Under the pieces are notes generated by a model. The model ran no database searches. It worked only from the letters and a program-made list of their open reading frames with translations, and was not told the DNA's origin. DNA of 64,000 nucleotides from Tyzzerella sp. (GTDB lineage: Bacteria; Bacillota; Clostridia; Lachnospirales; Lachnospiraceae): the NCBI GenBank assembly GCA_017465565.1, contig JAFTWA010000014.1, forward strand, positions 1 to 64,000, written 5' to 3'. A program made the translations under genes and the position numbers. Positions 1 to 11,824 of the stretch are shown here, one piece after another; positions within the stretch are counted from its first letter, which is position 1; the number at the start of each line of letters is the position of its first letter.

Positions 1-1635
1 AGCACCACCAACAACTTCTGATTCGAAGAAGAATGTTTGTTCACCGTTAACGTCTGTTGGTTCAAATCTAACTTTACAGTGTCCGTATTGTCCACGTCCA
101 CCTGATTGTTTAGCATATTTGCTGTCAACATCAACTGATTTTGTGAATGACTCTTTGTAAGCAACCTGTGGAGCACCTACGTTAGCTTCTACTTTGAATT
201 CACGTAAAAGTCTGTCTACGATGATTTCAAGGTGAAGTTCACCCATACCAGCGATGATTGTCTGACCAGTTTCGTGATCTGTGTGAGCACGGAATGTTGG
301 GTCTTCTTCTGCAAGTTTAGCAAGAGATTCACCAAGTTTTCCTTGAGAAGCTTTTGTTTTTGGTTCAATAGCTAACTCAATAACTGGTTCTGGGAATTCC
401 ATAGACTCAAGGATTACTGGATGTTGTTCATCACAGATTGTATCACCTGTTGAAGAGAACTTAAATCCGATTGCTGCTGCAATATCACCTGAGTATACTT
501 TGTCAAGTTCTTCTCTCTTATTAGCGTGCATCTGAAGAATACGTCCAACACGTTCTTTTTTGCCTTTTGTTGCATTCAATACGTAAGAACCTGAATTCAT
601 TGTTCCAGAGTAAACTCTGAAGTATGCCAACTTACCTACGAATGGGTCAGTCATAATCTTGAATACTAAAGCTGAGAATGGTTCTTCATCTGAAGAAACT
701 CTCTCTGTTTCATTTCCATCCATATCTACACCTTTGATAGCTTCGATATCTAATGGAGATGGCATAAATTCAACAACTGCATCAAGAAGTTTTTGAACAC
801 CTTTGTTTCTATAAGATGTACCGCAGCATACTGGAACAGCTTCACATGTACATGTTGCTTTTCTAAGAGCTGCTTTCAATTCTTCTACACTTGGTTCTTC
901 ACCTTCGAGATACATCATCATTAAATCGTCATCTAATTCACAGATTTTTTCTACTAATTCTGTACGATATAATTCAGCATCATCTGCCATATCTTCCGGC
1001 ACGTCTATGATAGAGATGTCATCACCCTTATCATCATTGTAGATGTATGCTTTCATTTCGAATAAGTCGATGATTCCTTTGAATTCATCTTCTTTTCCGA
1101 TTGGTAATTGAATACAGATTGCATTCTTACCTAATCTTGTTTTGATTTGTTCTACTGCACCGTAGAAATCTGCACCAAGGATATCCATCTTATTGATGTA
1201 TGCCATTCTTGGTACACCGTATGTGTCAGCCTGACGCCATACGTTTTCTGATTGTGGTTCTACACCACCTTTAGCACAAAATACACCAACTGCACCGTCA
1301 AGTACACGAAGAGAACGTTCTACTTCTACTGTAAAGTCAACGTGTCCTGGAGTATCAATGATGTTGATACGGTGTTCTAAAGCGCCTTCTTTTGGTTGGC
1401 AGTTTTCTTGTAATGTCCAGTGACATGTTGTAGCAGCTGAAGTGATTGTAATACCTCTTTCCTGTTCCTGAGCCATCCAGTCCATTGTAGCAGTACCTTC
1501 GTGGGTATCACCAATTTTATGGTTAACACCTGTGTAGTAAAGAATACGTTCTGTTGTTGTAGTCTTACCAGCATCGATGTGAGCCATAATACCAATGTTT
1601 CTTGTTCTATCTAATGGATATTGTCTTCCAGCCAA
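1..1635 (-). CDS. fusA: Elongation factor G (3' end cut by window edge)
   Basis: Ribosomal translocase GTPase that moves tRNA-mRNA after peptide bond formation. 545 residues are visible. The start is a TTG followed by [20 protein letters not shown], with AGGAGG 8 nt upstream; no ATG gives this N-terminus. G1 is [11 protein letters not shown], the switch I region has RGITI, G3 is DTPGHVD and G4 is NKMD, so domain I is intact. Domains II and III follow, and the visible part stops early in domain IV. It is the last visible gene of the str operon after rpsL and rpsG. The TTG start is unusual for so highly expressed a gene and may temper its translation. Confidence 0.97.
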   Translation of the reverse strand, partial: MAGRQYPLDRTRNIGIMAHIDAGKTTTTERILYYTGVNHKIGDTHEGTATMDWMAQEQERGITITSAATTCHWTLQENCQPKEGALEHRINIIDTPGHVDFTVEVERSLRVLDGAVGVFCAKGGVEPQSENVWRQADTYGVPRMAYINKMDILGADFYGAVEQIKTRLGKNAICIQLPIGKEDEFKGIIDLFEMKAYIYNDDKGDDISIIDVPEDMADDAELYRTELVEKICELDDDLMMMYLEGEEPSVEELKAALRKATCTCEAVPVCCGTSYRNKGVQKLLDAVVEFMPSPLDIEAIKGVDMDGNETERVSSDEEPFSALVFKIMTDPFVGKLAYFRVYSGTMNSGSYVLNATKGKKERVGRILQMHANKREELDKVYSGDIAAAIGFKFSSTGDTICDEQHPVILESMEFPEPVIELAIEPKTKASQGKLGESLAKLAEEDPTFRAHTDHETGQTIIAGMGELHLEIIVDRLLREFKVEANVGAPQVAYKESFTKSVDVDSKYAKQSGGRGQYGHCKVRFEPTDVNGEQTFFFESEVVGGA

Positions 1636-1661
1636 GGTTTTTTCCTCCTATTATTTGAATC

Positions 1662-1681
1662 AATTTCAACAAGTTGAAATT
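1662..1681 (-). other. Perfect 9-bp hairpin at rpsG-fusA junction
   Basis: AATTTCAAC and its complement are separated by two bases and overlap the rpsG stop codon. There is no T-tract, so it is probably an mRNA processing or stability hairpin rather than a terminator, lying 26 nt before the fusA start. Confidence 0.5.
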
Positions 1682-2150
1682 AGAAACGGTAGTGAGCAAA
1701 TGCTTTGTTTGCTTCTGCCATTTTGTGCATATCTTCTTTCTTCTTAACTGATGCACCTGTGTTGTTCATTGCATCAAGAAGTTCGTTAGCCAATCTTTCT
1801 TCCATTGTCTTTTCGCCTCTTTTACGAGAGTACAATGTAATCCAACGAAGAGCTAATGCCTGTCTTCTGTCAGCTCTAACTTCGATTGGTACTTGGTATG
1901 TTGCACCACCAATACGTCTTGCTTTAACTTCAAGTACTGGCATAATGTTGTTCATTGCTTCTTCGAATACTTCCATAGCTGGCTTGTCAGCTTTTTCAGC
2001 CATTCTTTCAAATGCTCCATATACAATCTTTTGAGCTACACCTTTCTTACCATCTAACATGATGCTGTTGATAAGCTTTGTAACCACTTTGCTGTTGTAT
2101 AATGGATCCGCTAATACGTCTCTTTTTTGAGTATGTCCTTTACGTGGCAC
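1680..2150 (-). CDS. rpsG: 30S ribosomal protein S7
   Basis: Primary 16S rRNA-binding protein of the small-subunit head. The family N-terminus [20 protein letters not shown] follows a GTG at 2150 with AGGAGGG 7 nt upstream, giving 156 aa, the usual size. An open frame extends 16 codons further upstream, but those residues do not belong to S7. The C-terminus NKAFAHYRF is typical. It lies between rpsL and fusA. The long, hairpin-rich stretch between rpsL and this gene may carry an S7 feedback site, as in the E. coli str mRNA; that is inference. Confidence 0.97.
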   Translation of the reverse strand: MPRKGHTQKRDVLADPLYNSKVVTKLINSIMLDGKKGVAQKIVYGAFERMAEKADKPAMEVFEEAMNNIMPVLEVKARRIGGATYQVPIEVRADRRQALALRWITLYSRKRGEKTMEERLANELLDAMNNTGASVKKKEDMHKMAEANKAFAHYRF

Positions 2151-2427
2151 GGTTCTTCCCTCCTTAATTATGTTTTCAATTAATTCATCGGTACTCACAT
2201 GTGTCTTTCTATAATGTGTTCGTGCGGGACTGCACTATCTATCGATATAACCCGCAACCTACAGGAATCATAGTTCTGTTTGTGATTCGATATTTTCTCT
2301 GTTATTTTTCACAAGGTAGTTCTTCTTACTAAATTCAAACTGCGCTTGCGCTTGTTTTCATTAAGTTCCGAAGAACAAAGTTCGCACTAACTTCGTGCGG
2401 CGCTATAGCTTGCACTCACTAAGTGCT
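2151..2427 (-). promoter_or_regulatory. Long rpsL-rpsG intercistronic region with serial hairpins
   Basis: 277 nt without a gene. Short stem-loops line up from the rpsL stop codon: GCACT/AGTGC at 2412-2426, CGCAC/GTGCG at 2383-2399, GTTC/GAAC with a CGAA tetraloop at 2365-2376, and TGCGGG/CCCGCA at 2223-2256. None has a T-tract. In E. coli, S7 represses its own translation through the S12-S7 spacer, so a similar role is plausible but unproven. Confidence 0.45.
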
Positions 2428-2850
2428 CTACTTTTTAGCGTCTTTTGGTCTCTTAGCACCGTATTTAGAACGTGCTTGTCTTCTCTTAGCTACACCTGCT
2501 GTATCAAGTGTACCACGAACGATGTGATATCTTGTACCTGGTAAGTCTTTTACTCTACCACCACGGATAAGAACAACGCTATGTTCTTGAAGGTTGTGTC
2601 CTTCACCTGGAATGTAGCTTGTTACTTCGATACCGTTTGAAAGACGTACTCTGGCAATCTTTCTAAGAGCTGAGTTAGGTTTCTTAGGTGTTGCTGTCTT
2701 AACTGCTGTACAAACTCCACGTTTTTGTGGTGCAGAAGCATCAGTTGTTCTCTTTCTTAAAGAGTTGTAACCTTTTTGAAGAGCTGGTGCTGTTGATTTC
2801 TTTACAGAAGTCTGACGTCCCTTTCTTACTAACTGGTTAAATGTTGGCAT
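2428..2850 (-). CDS. rpsL: 30S ribosomal protein S12
   Basis: Decoding-centre protein of the small subunit. The ATG of [13 protein letters not shown] is chosen; a GTG three codons upstream lies within the AGGAGGTG ribosome binding site. 140 aa, the Gram-positive length, which includes an insert relative to the 124-aa E. coli protein. The residues [11 protein letters not shown] and [13 protein letters not shown] carry lysine at the two sites usually mutated in streptomycin resistance, so the gene looks wild type. First gene of the str operon with its own promoter upstream. Confidence 0.98.
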   Translation of the reverse strand: MPTFNQLVRKGRQTSVKKSTAPALQKGYNSLRKRTTDASAPQKRGVCTAVKTATPKKPNSALRKIARVRLSNGIEVTSYIPGEGHNLQEHSVVLIRGGRVKDLPGTRYHIVRGTLDTAGVAKRRQARSKYGAKRPKDAKK

Positions 2851-2945
2851 TCTTTTCACCTCCTATGAATACTGTTGGTTGCTTTGTTAAACTTCAATAA
2901 GTTTTTACGCGCACAAAAATAATGCATTCCTATGCACGCTATAAT

Positions 2946-2974
2946 AGTTTATTATGATTCTTCCCAAAAGTCAA
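2946..2974 (-). promoter_or_regulatory. Promoter of the rpsL-rpsG-fusA operon
   Basis: TTGACT, 17 bp, TAAACT, about 95 bp upstream of rpsL and directly after the stop codon of the HD-domain gene. It separates the str genes from rpoBC. Confidence 0.65.
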
Positions 2975-2983
2975 GTACTTTTT

Positions 2984-3553
2984 TTATAATCCTAATTTGT
3001 CTGAGATTGCTCCCATTTCTTCCAATGCAACATCAATCAAGTCATCTAAACTTAATTTTGTAAATTCAATCGATTCCATGTAATCACGGTTTGCACCAGC
3101 TGCAAATCTTGATTCATTAAAACGTTTCATAACTGATTTGTGTTTTACGCTCGCAATCTTTTTATCTGGATAAATCTGCGCAACCGCTTTTACAAAGCCA
3201 CTCATTGGGTCTGCCGCAAGAACTGCGTATTGCAAAGGTGTCTTCGCCTTCACACCGCACTTTGGATTATGTGCACAGATTGCATCGTGAAGCACTTTGT
3301 CATCCACACCTTCTTTTTTCAAAATTTCTACAGAAGTCGGTCCGTGTACTTCCGGATGATTCTTCCAATCGCAGTGTTCTTCATCCAAGTCGTGAAGAAG
3401 ACCTACGATTCCCCAAAACTCTACATCATTCGGAGCAAGTCTTTTTGCAAGACCTCTCATAATTGCTTCCACTGCATAGGAATGTTGTAGGTATGCTTCT
3501 CCCACCATATATTTTTTCAAAATATCATGTGCTTGTTCTCTTGTAATGCTCAT
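2984..3553 (-). CDS. HD-domain metal-dependent phosphohydrolase-like protein
   Basis: 189 aa with an HD-superfamily layout: His24 in LQHSYAVEA, the HD pair at 54-55 in GLLHDLDEEH, a further His near 94 (ICAHNP) and Asp near 114 (LAADP). These are the usual metal ligands. The family hydrolyses phosphate esters, often of nucleotides; substrate unknown. It is inserted between rpoC and rpsL. Its start has a weak AAGGAG site just past the rpoC terminator, so it may be expressed by read-through or from a weak promoter. Confidence 0.85.
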   Translation of the reverse strand: MSITREQAHDILKKYMVGEAYLQHSYAVEAIMRGLAKRLAPNDVEFWGIVGLLHDLDEEHCDWKNHPEVHGPTSVEILKKEGVDDKVLHDAICAHNPKCGVKAKTPLQYAVLAADPMSGFVKAVAQIYPDKKIASVKHKSVMKRFNESRFAAGANRDYMESIEFTKLSLDDLIDVALEEMGAISDKLGL

Positions 3554-3575
3554 TTTAATCGCTCCTTATAATATC

Positions 3576-3609
3576 AAAAGAATGTCAGACTTTCATCTGA
3601 CATTCTTTT
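3576..3609 (-). terminator. Terminator after rpoC
   Basis: A perfect 14-bp stem with a 6-nt loop, rich in A on one flank and T on the other, directly after the rpoC stop. It would end the rpoBC transcript before the HD-domain gene. Confidence 0.85.
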
Positions 3610-3612
3610 TTA

Positions 3613-6600
3613 TTATTCTTCAATACTAACTGTTTCTACTGTTTCTTCTGCAACTACTTCTACAGGTTCTGCCACAGCATCTGCAGCTACTGGTTCTGTA
3701 GTTGGCTCTGCAGTTTCTTCTGCCGGTATATCTGTAGTAAGTTTTACATCACGGTATTCTCTCATACCAGTACCAACTGGAATCAATTTACCAATGATTA
3801 CGTTTTCTTTCAGACCGATAAGTGGGTCAACTTTACCTTTAATTGCAGCTTCTGTAAGAACTTTTGTTGTTTCCTGGAAGGAAGCCGCTGAGAAGAATGA
3901 ATTTGTAGCAAGAGAAGCCTTTGTAATACCGAGCATTACTGGTTCCCCTGTTGCTGGTTCTTTTCCTTCTGCAATTAATTTTTCATTTACATCTTCGAAA
4001 TCAAGGATGTCTACCATTGTACCTGGTAAGAATTCTGAATCACCGTTTTCTTCAATACGGATTTTCTTAAGCATTTGACGAACGATAACTTCGATATGCT
4101 TATCATTGATTTCTACACCCTGTAAGCGGTATACACGTTGTACTTCTTGGATCATGTAATCCTGTACTGCACGTAAACCTTTGATTTTTAAGATGTCGTG
4201 TGGGTTAACACTACCACTTGTAAGTTCATCACCGGCTTCCAATACGTCGCCATCCTGAATCTTAATTCTTGAACCATATGGAATCAAATATGCTTTTGAT
4301 TCGCCTGTTTCGTTATTTGTTACGATGATTTCACGTTTCTTCTTAGTATCGCTGATTGTAGCCACGCCACCGAACTCTGTGATAATAGCAAGTCCCTTTG
4401 GTTTTCTTGCCTCGAAAAGTTCTTCGACACGAGGAAGACCCTGTGTGATATCCCCACCGGCAACACCACCAGTATGGAATGTTCTCATGGTAAGCTGTGT
4501 ACCAGGTTCACCGATTGATTGGGCAGCGATAATACCAACTGCTTCACCAACCTGTACTGGTTCACCGGTAGCCATATTTGCACCGTAACATTTTGCACAA
4601 ACACCAATGTGTGATTTACAAGTAAGAATTGTACGAATCTTCACTTCTGTGATTGGACCGCCATCCTTATTCACACCATATTTGATAACTCTTTCAGCAC
4701 GTTTTGGAGTAACCATGTGATTTTCTTTTACGATAATGTTTCCATCTTTATCATAAATTGTTTCACATACAAAACGTCCTGTGATACGTTCTTGTAAGCT
4801 TTCAATTTCTTCTTTTCCATCCATGAATGCTCTTACATACATACCTGGAATTTCAGCACCTTTTTCTACACAGTCGTTTTCACGAATACTTAATTCCTGA
4901 GAAACGTCAACAAGACGTCTTGTCAAGTATCCAGAGTCGGCTGTACGAAGAGCTGTATCGGAAAGACCTTTACGGGCACCGTGTGCTGACATGAAGTACT
5001 CAAGTACGTCGAGACCTTCACGGAAGTTTGACTTGATTGGTAACTCGATTGTACGGCCTGTTGTATCAGCCATAAGACCACGCATACCAGCAAGCTGTTT
5101 AATCTGTTTATCAGAACCACGGGCACCAGAGTCAGCCATCATGAAGATGTTGTTGTATTTGTCAAGTCCATCGAGAAGCGCTCTTGTAAGTGCATCATCC
5201 GTATTCTTCCAAGTTTCAATAACTTCTTTGTAACGTTCTTCTTCTGTGATAAGACCACGTTTGAAGTTCTTTGTAATCTTGTCTACTGTTGCTTGTGCTT
5301 CCTCAAGCATTTGTGGTTTCTGTGGCGGCACTGTCATTTCTGAGATAGATACTGTCATCGCAGCTCTTGTAGAATATTTGTATCCTGTAGCTTTGATTTT
5401 ATCTAATACTTCAGCTGTTACTGTTGCACCGTGTGTGTTGATTACTTTTTCAAGAATCTTCTTGTTTTGTTTCTTACCTACAAGGAAATCAACCTCTAAT
5501 AATAATTCATTTCCTGGAACGCTTCTATCTACGAAACCTAAGTCTTGCGGAATAATTTCGTTGAATAAGAAACGTCCTAATGTAGATGAAACATTTCCAC
5601 TCTTTTCTTCACCGTCGATTGTTTTTGTTACACGGACTGTGATGCGTGAGTGTAATGTAATAACACCATTTTCATAAGCTAAGATTGCTTCGTTTAAGTT
5701 CTTGAAGAACTTACCTTCTCCCTTAACTCCTGGTCTTTCCTGCGTTAAATAGTAAATACCAAGAACCATATCCTGTGAAGGAACGGCTACCGGACCACCA
5801 TCAGATGGTTTCAGTAAGTTGTTTGGAGACAACAAGAGAAATCTACATTCAGCCTGAGCTTCTACTGAAAGTGGAAGATGGACAGCCATCTGGTCACCAT
5901 CGAAGTCAGCGTTGTAAGCTGTACATACAAGTGGATGAAGCTTAATAGCCTTACCTTCTACAAGAATTGGTTCGAATGCCTGAATACCAAGTCTGTGAAG
6001 TGTAGGGGCACGGTTTAACATAACTGGATGTTCTTTAATTACTTCTTCCAGTACATCCCATACTTCCGGCTGAAGTCTTTCTACCATTTTCTTAGCATTT
6101 TTAATGTTGTGAGCAGTACCGTTTGCTACTAACTCTTTCATAACAAATGGCTTGAATAATTCGATTGCCATTTCTTTCGGAAGACCACACTGATAAATTT
6201 TAAGTTCTGGTCCTACAACGATTACGGAACGTCCTGAGTAGTCAACACGTTTACCAAGTAAGTTCTGACGGAAACGTCCTGATTTACCCTTTAACATGTC
6301 TGATAATGATTTTAATGCTCTGTTACCAGGACCTGTTACTGGACGGCCACGACGGCCATTGTCAATTAAAGCGTCGACAGCTTCCTGAAGCATTCTCTTT
6401 TCATTACGTACGATAATGTCTGGAGCGCCTAATTCTAATAATCTTCTTAAACGGTTATTTCTGTTAATGATTCTTCTGTATAAATCATTTAAATCAGATG
6501 TTGCAAAACGTCCACCGTCTAATTGTACCATTGGACGTAAATCTGGTGGAATTACAGGGATAACGTTCATAATCATCCATTCTGGTTTGTTTCCAGAACC

Positions 6601-7275
6601 GCGGAACGCTTCTACTACTTCAAGACGTTTTACGATTCTTGCACGTTTTTGTCCTGTAGCACCGTTTAATCCTGCTTGTAATTCTTCGTATTCTTTTTCA
6701 AGATCGATTGCTTTGAGGAGTTCCTGGATTGCTTCAGCACCCATACCAACACGGAAAGAACTTCCCCAAGCTTCTCTTGCTTCTTGATATTCTTGTTCTG
6801 ACAATACTTGTTTGTATTGTAAGTTTGTTTCACCTTTATCTAATACGATATAAGATGCAAAGTATAAAACTTTTTCCAATGTTCTTGGTGATAAATCAAG
6901 GATTAATCCCATACGGCTAGGGATTCCTTTGAAGTACCAGATGTGTGAAACCGGAGCCGCAAGGTCAATATGACCCATGCGCTCACGTCTTACACTTGCT
7001 TTTGTTACTTCAACACCACATCTGTCACAAACTACACCTTTGTAACGGATTTTTTTGTATTTTCCACAGTGACATTCCCAGTCTTTGCTAGGTCCAAAAA
7101 TCTTTTCACAGAAGAGACCATCTCTTTCTGGTTTTAAAGTTCTATAGTTAATTGTCTCTGGTTTTGTTACTTCGCCTCTTGACCATTCTAAGATCTTTTC
7201 AGGTGACGCCAAGCCAATTTTGATTGCATCAAATGTAATTGGCTCGTATGCTGTTTCATTATTTGTTACTGGCAT
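3613..7275 (-). CDS. rpoC: RNA polymerase beta' subunit
   Basis: Catalytic subunit of RNA polymerase, 1220 aa. The N-terminal zinc ribbon (CHCGKY and VVCDRCG, around residues 68-86), the active-site metal motif NADFDGDQM near 450 and the second cysteine cluster ([15 protein letters not shown]) are all present. The last 40 residues are acidic, alanine- and valine-rich, and look like a disordered tail. The gene lies 14 bp downstream of rpoB and ends at a strong terminator. Confidence 0.99.
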   Translation of the reverse strand: MPVTNNETAYEPITFDAIKIGLASPEKILEWSRGEVTKPETINYRTLKPERDGLFCEKIFGPSKDWECHCGKYKKIRYKGVVCDRCGVEVTKASVRRERMGHIDLAAPVSHIWYFKGIPSRMGLILDLSPRTLEKVLYFASYIVLDKGETNLQYKQVLSEQEYQEAREAWGSSFRVGMGAEAIQELLKAIDLEKEYEELQAGLNGATGQKRARIVKRLEVVEAFRGSGNKPEWMIMNVIPVIPPDLRPMVQLDGGRFATSDLNDLYRRIINRNNRLRRLLELGAPDIIVRNEKRMLQEAVDALIDNGRRGRPVTGPGNRALKSLSDMLKGKSGRFRQNLLGKRVDYSGRSVIVVGPELKIYQCGLPKEMAIELFKPFVMKELVANGTAHNIKNAKKMVERLQPEVWDVLEEVIKEHPVMLNRAPTLHRLGIQAFEPILVEGKAIKLHPLVCTAYNADFDGDQMAVHLPLSVEAQAECRFLLLSPNNLLKPSDGGPVAVPSQDMVLGIYYLTQERPGVKGEGKFFKNLNEAILAYENGVITLHSRITVRVTKTIDGEEKSGNVSSTLGRFLFNEIIPQDLGFVDRSVPGNELLLEVDFLVGKKQNKKILEKVINTHGATVTAEVLDKIKATGYKYSTRAAMTVSISEMTVPPQKPQMLEEAQATVDKITKNFKRGLITEEERYKEVIETWKNTDDALTRALLDGLDKYNNIFMMADSGARGSDKQIKQLAGMRGLMADTTGRTIELPIKSNFREGLDVLEYFMSAHGARKGLSDTALRTADSGYLTRRLVDVSQELSIRENDCVEKGAEIPGMYVRAFMDGKEEIESLQERITGRFVCETIYDKDGNIIVKENHMVTPKRAERVIKYGVNKDGGPITEVKIRTILTCKSHIGVCAKCYGANMATGEPVQVGEAVGIIAAQSIGEPGTQLTMRTFHTGGVAGGDITQGLPRVEELFEARKPKGLAIITEFGGVATISDTKKKREIIVTNNETGESKAYLIPYGSRIKIQDGDVLEAGDELTSGSVNPHDILKIKGLRAVQDYMIQEVQRVYRLQGVEINDKHIEVIVRQMLKKIRIEENGDSEFLPGTMVDILDFEDVNEKLIAEGKEPATGEPVMLGITKASLATNSFFSAASFQETTKVLTEAAIKGKVDPLIGLKENVIIGKLIPVGTGMREYRDVKLTTDIPAEETAEPTTEPVAADAVAEPVEVVAEETVETVSIEE

Positions 7276-7289
7276 TTACGGCAATCCTC

Positions 7290-10200
7290 CTATTCTTCGT
7301 CTAACATATCGTCGAAATCCATATCCATTGGATCTTCAAAATCTTCTTCAACGTCTACAAGTTCTTCGCCTTCAAATTCTTGTTGGCTGAAACCATGAGC
7401 GCCATAAGATTCTTCTGGTTGATATCTTCTGTCTCCTTCAATAATTGAATGTAAATCTGTTTCACCATAGTCAATAGTTTCACTAATCTCAACTTCTGTA
7501 TTATCATCTCTCAATACTCTTACATCGAGACCAAGCGACTGTAATTCTTTGAGAAGTACTTTGAATGATTCTGGAATACCTGGTTCAGGGATATTTTCTC
7601 CCTTGATAATTGCTTCGTATGTCTTAACACGACCAACAACATCGTCAGATTTTACAGTTAAGATTTCTTGTAATGTGTAAGCGGCACCATAAGCTTCCAG
7701 TGCCCAAACTTCCATTTCACCAAATCTCTGTCCACCGAACTGCGCTTTACCACCTAATGGCTGTTGTGTTACCAATGAGTAAGGACCCGTAGAACGAGCA
7801 TGAATCTTATCGTCTACTAAGTGGTGAAGCTTCAGGTAGTGCATGTGTCCAATTGTTACTGGACTATCAAAATATTCTCCTGTTCTACCATCACGAAGAC
7901 GAACCTTACCGTCGCGTGATAACGGAACACCCTTCCAGAGTTTCCTGTGTTCTCTATTTTCAGATAAATATTCCAACACTTCTGGAAGTAATTCTGCGCC
8001 ATGTTTTGCTTCGAATTCTTCCCACTCAAGATTTACATAATCATTTGCCAAATCAAGAGTATCCATAATGTCAATTTCGTTTGCACCATCAAATACTGGT
8101 GTTGCAATGTTGAATCCTAATGCTTTTGCAGCAAGACTCAAGTGGATTTCAAGTACCTGTCCGATGTTCATACGTGATGGTACACCAAGTGGGTTAAGAA
8201 CGATATCAAGAGGACGTCCATTTGGTAAGAATGGCATATCTTCTACTGGAAGCACACGTGAAACAACACCCTTGTTACCGTGACGACCAGCCATCTTGTC
8301 ACCAACTGAAATCTTTCTCTTTTGAGCAATGTAAATACGAACTGATTCGTTTACACCTGGAGATAATTCATCTCCATTTTCTCTTGTAAATACTTTCGCA
8401 TCTACAACGATACCATATTCTCCATGAGGTACTTTTAATGAAGTATCTCTTACTTCTCTAGCCTTTTCACCGAAGATTGCACGGAGTAATCTTTCCTCAG
8501 CTGTTAATTCTGTTTCTCCCTTAGGAGTTACTTTACCAACTAAGATATCGCCTGCACGAACTTCTGCACCAATACGGATAATACCTCTATCATCAAGATC
8601 TTTGAGTGCATCATCACCAACACCTGGGATATCACGCGTGATTTCTTCAGGTCCAAGCTTTGTATCACGTGCTTCTACTTCATATTCTTCGATATGGATA
8701 GATGTGTAAACATCATCCTGAACTAATCTTTCGCTTAATAATACAGCATCTTCGTAGTTATAACCTTCCCATGTCATGAAGCCAATGAGTGGGTTCTTAC
8801 CAAGAGCCATTTCACCGTTAGATGTTGAAGGACCATCAGCGATTACCTGACCAGCTTCTACTTTTTCGCCTTTTACAACGATTGGTCTTTGGTTATAGCA
8901 GTTGCTCTGGTTACTACGTAAGAATTTTGTTAATTTATAAGTTTTCTTTGTTCCATCCTCATGTCTGATAGTAATTTCTTTTGATGTAGAACGTTCTACG
9001 ATGCCGCCTTCATCAGCAACCACACAGACACCTGAATCCACAGCAGCAGTTGTTTCGATACCCGTACCGATAACTGGAGCTTCTGTGATCATAAGAGGTA
9101 CTGCCTGACGCTGCATGTTTGATCCCATGAGCGCACGGGTAGGGTCATCATTTTCAAGGAATGGAATAAGAGCAGTCGCTACCGAGAATACCATCTTAGG
9201 TGATACATCCATGTAGTCAAATGCTGTTCTTTCATATTCCTGAGTCTCTTCACGATAACGACCTGATACATTCTTGTGAATGAAGTGTCCCTCATCATCA
9301 AGTGGTTCGTTAGCTTGTGCTACGTGATAGTTATCTTCTTCATCTGCAGTCATATAAATAACTTCTTCTGTTACTATCGGATTCTTAGGATCTGTCTTGT
9401 CAATCTTACGGTATGGTGCTTCAATAAATCCATATTCGTTGATTCTTGCATAAGTAGCAAGAGAGTTGATAAGACCGATGTTTGGACCTTCAGGAGTTTC
9501 GATTGGACACATTCTACCATAGTGAGAATAGTGAACGTCACGAACCTCGAATCCAGCTCTGTCTCTAGAGAGACCACCTGGTCCAAGTGCAGATAAACGT
9601 CTCTTATGAGTGAGCTCACCCAATGGGTTGTTTTGATCCATGAATTGTGACAACTGTGAAGAACCAAAAAATTCTTTTACAGCTGCTGTTACCGGCTTAA
9701 TGTTAATCAGTGATTGTGGAGAAATTCCTTCCAAATCCTGTGTTGTCATTCTTTCACGAACAACTCTTTCTAATCTTGCCAAACCAATTCTGTATTGGTT
9801 TTGGAGAAGTTCACCAACTGCACGGATACGTCTGTTTCCTAAGTGGTCGATATCATCGTCTGTTCCCATACCATATTCTAAGTGGATATTGTAGTTGATA
9901 GATGCTAAAATATCTTCCTTTGTAATATGCTTTGGAATCAAATCATTTATATTTTTACGGATTTCTTCTTTTAATTCGTCAATGTCCCCAGCTGTATTTT
10001 CAATTAATTCAGCAAGCACTGGATAGAAAACTGCTTCTGTCACACCTACTTCTTCTGGATTAATATCGACAACAGCGTCTAATTCTACCATCATGTTAGA
10101 AAGAACTTTAATATTGCGGTCCTCTCCCTCTACATCAATCCATACATATGGAACTGCTGCATTCTGGATGGCAGTTGCTTTTTCTCTTGTTAATCTTTCG

Positions 10201-11132
10201 CCTTTTTCAGCAATCACTTCACCTGTAATTACACTTACAGCATCTTCTGCCAACACTTGTCCTGTAATACGGTTTTGAAGTGCTAATTTTTTATTAAATT
10301 TATAACGTCCCACTTTTGCAAGGTCATAACGTCTTGCATCAAAGAACATAGCAGTGATAAGGCTTTCTGCACTATCTACTGCAAGTGGTTCACCTGGACG
10401 AATCTTCTTATATAATTCCAAAAGACCTTCTTGGTAGTTTTCGGCAACGTCTTTTCCAAAACTTGCTAAAATCTTTGGTTCTTCACCAAACATTTCAATG
10501 ATTTCTGGATTTGTTCCGATACCAAGTGCACGGATTAATACTGTGATAGGTACTTTTCTTGTTCTATCTACACGAACCCAGAATACGTCATTAGAATCTG
10601 TTTCGTACTCTAACCATGCTCCACGGTTAGGAATTACAGTAGAAGAATATAATTCTTTACCAATTTTATCATGTCCAATTGCATAGTAAATTCCAGGGGA
10701 ACGAACTAACTGACTTACGATAACACGTTCTGCACCGTTAATAACGAATGTTCCGGTCGCTGTCATAAGTGGGAGATCTCCCATGAAAATTTCATGCTCA
10801 TTAATCTCGTCTGTTTCTTTATTATAAAGTCTTACTTTTACTTTCAGCGGTGCTGCATATGTTGCATCACGCTCTTTACATTCTTCGATTGTGTACTTCA
10901 CATCGTCTTCGCATAATGTAAAATCTACAAATTCCAGACTTAATTGACCGCTGTAGTCAGCAATCGGCGAAATATCTGCAAATACTTCTTTTAATCCCGC
11001 ATCAAGAAACCATTGATAAGAGTCTTTTTGCACTTCGATTAAGTTCGGCATCTGCAAAACTTCTTTTTGTCTTGAATAGCTCATACGCGAACTTTTTCCG
11101 CTTTTGATAGGACGAATTCTGTTTTTCTCCAT
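7290..11132 (-). CDS. rpoB: RNA polymerase beta subunit
   Basis: 1280 aa from the ATG of [10 protein letters not shown], with GAGGAG upstream; an open frame extends 15 codons further but those residues are not RpoB-like. The rifampicin pocket ([31 protein letters not shown]) keeps the wild-type Gln, Asp, His and Ser, so rifampicin sensitivity is expected at these sites. The C-terminus is very acidic. It is transcribed with rpoC, and probably from both a promoter in the rplL-rpoB gap and read-through from rplJL. Confidence 0.99.
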   Translation of the reverse strand: MEKNRIRPIKSGKSSRMSYSRQKEVLQMPNLIEVQKDSYQWFLDAGLKEVFADISPIADYSGQLSLEFVDFTLCEDDVKYTIEECKERDATYAAPLKVKVRLYNKETDEINEHEIFMGDLPLMTATGTFVINGAERVIVSQLVRSPGIYYAIGHDKIGKELYSSTVIPNRGAWLEYETDSNDVFWVRVDRTRKVPITVLIRALGIGTNPEIIEMFGEEPKILASFGKDVAENYQEGLLELYKKIRPGEPLAVDSAESLITAMFFDARRYDLAKVGRYKFNKKLALQNRITGQVLAEDAVSVITGEVIAEKGERLTREKATAIQNAAVPYVWIDVEGEDRNIKVLSNMMVELDAVVDINPEEVGVTEAVFYPVLAELIENTAGDIDELKEEIRKNINDLIPKHITKEDILASINYNIHLEYGMGTDDDIDHLGNRRIRAVGELLQNQYRIGLARLERVVRERMTTQDLEGISPQSLINIKPVTAAVKEFFGSSQLSQFMDQNNPLGELTHKRRLSALGPGGLSRDRAGFEVRDVHYSHYGRMCPIETPEGPNIGLINSLATYARINEYGFIEAPYRKIDKTDPKNPIVTEEVIYMTADEEDNYHVAQANEPLDDEGHFIHKNVSGRYREETQEYERTAFDYMDVSPKMVFSVATALIPFLENDDPTRALMGSNMQRQAVPLMITEAPVIGTGIETTAAVDSGVCVVADEGGIVERSTSKEITIRHEDGTKKTYKLTKFLRSNQSNCYNQRPIVVKGEKVEAGQVIADGPSTSNGEMALGKNPLIGFMTWEGYNYEDAVLLSERLVQDDVYTSIHIEEYEVEARDTKLGPEEITRDIPGVGDDALKDLDDRGIIRIGAEVRAGDILVGKVTPKGETELTAEERLLRAIFGEKAREVRDTSLKVPHGEYGIVVDAKVFTRENGDELSPGVNESVRIYIAQKRKISVGDKMAGRHGNKGVVSRVLPVEDMPFLPNGRPLDIVLNPLGVPSRMNIGQVLEIHLSLAAKALGFNIATPVFDGANEIDIMDTLDLANDYVNLEWEEFEAKHGAELLPEVLEYLSENREHRKLWKGVPLSRDGKVRLRDGRTGEYFDSPVTIGHMHYLKLHHLVDDKIHARSTGPYSLVTQQPLGGKAQFGGQRFGEMEVWALEAYGAAYTLQEILTVKSDDVVGRVKTYEAIIKGENIPEPGIPESFKVLLKELQSLGLDVRVLRDDNTEVEISETIDYGETDLHSIIEGDRRYQPEESYGAHGFSQQEFEGEELVDVEEDFEDPMDMDFDDMLDEE

Positions 11133-11212
11133 TGACGTTTCACTCCTCGTATATTTATTTTTGGGGTAACATTGCACGTAAACGCGCTAAAATCCTTGTA
11201 AACGAATTACTT

Positions 11213-11252
11213 TTGCACTATTACCAGTACACACTACTCCACAATAGTGCAA
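11213..11252 (-). other. 10-bp stem-loop at the 5' end of the rpoB leader
   Basis: TTGCACTATT and its exact complement enclose 20 nt. If the candidate promoter just upstream is used, the transcript would begin with or very near this hairpin, which would shield the 5' end. The word TTTTGCACTATT recurs at 11346, just after rplL. Confidence 0.5.
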
Positions 11253-11257
11253 CTTAA

Positions 11258-11286
11258 AAAGTATCATATATTTGTCAAGATGTCAA
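11258..11286 (-). promoter_or_regulatory. Candidate rpoB promoter
   Basis: TTGACA, 17 bp, TACTTT. A second TTGACA lies 8 bp further on, so the exact start is uncertain. It would supply rpoBC independently of rplJL. Confidence 0.5.
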
Positions 11287-11314
11287 CAACATTTTTCATT
11301 TTTTTCCAAAAAGA

Positions 11315-11344
11315 AAAGCGCTGTACACTTATGTACAACGCTTT
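11315..11344 (-). terminator. Terminator or attenuator between rplL and rpoB
   Basis: 13-bp stem with one G-U pair and a 4-nt loop, followed on the minus strand by TTTTCTTTTT. In other bacteria this position holds a partial terminator that sets the ribosomal protein to polymerase ratio. Confidence 0.75.
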
Positions 11345-11369
11345 GTTTTGCACTATTCTGTGGCTAGAA

Positions 11370-11747
11370 TTATTTTAATTCTACTGCAGCACCTTCAGCT
11401 TCTAATTTAGCTTTGATTTCTTCAGCTTCTGCTTTAGAAACAGCTTCTTTGATTGTCTTTGGAGCTCCGTCTACAACGTCTTTAGCTTCTTTTAATCCAA
11501 GTCCTGTGATTTCACGAACAACTTTGATTACTTTAACTTTTGAAGCACCTGCTGATGTTAATACTACATCAAATTCGTCTTTTTCTTCTGCTGCTGGAGC
11601 TGCTTCACCAGCACCTGCTGCTACTACAACACCTGCTGCTGCAGACACACCAAATTCTTCTTCACATGCTTTTACTAAATCGTTTAATTCTAATACTGAT
11701 AATTCTTTGATTGCTTCAATCATTTCAGCGATTGTTAATTTTGCCAT
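11370..11747 (-). CDS. rplL: 50S ribosomal protein L7/L12
   Basis: Stalk protein that recruits the translational GTPases. 125 aa: an N-terminal dimerisation helix ([20 protein letters not shown]), an alanine-rich hinge near residues 37-55, and the globular C-terminal domain ([28 protein letters not shown]). It follows rplJ by 77 bp with its own AGGTAA-type ribosome binding site. Confidence 0.98.
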   Translation of the reverse strand: MAKLTIAEMIEAIKELSVLELNDLVKACEEEFGVSAAAGVVVAAGAGEAAPAAEEKDEFDVVLTSAGASKVKVIKVVREITGLGLKEAKDVVDGAPKTIKEAVSKAEAEEIKAKLEAEGAAVELK

Positions 11748-11824
11748 TTTAATTTACCTCCGTAAAAATAGTTTATATTTTTTTGCGGGACCATGTCCCA
11801 ATGTTTCATAATTAGTTCCAGAAA

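Noticed and set aside
2151-2198. Longer rpsG reading frame starting at 2198
   Set aside because: The 16 extra residues are not S7-like, and the GTG at 2150 has a full ribosome binding site and the conserved PRKGH start.
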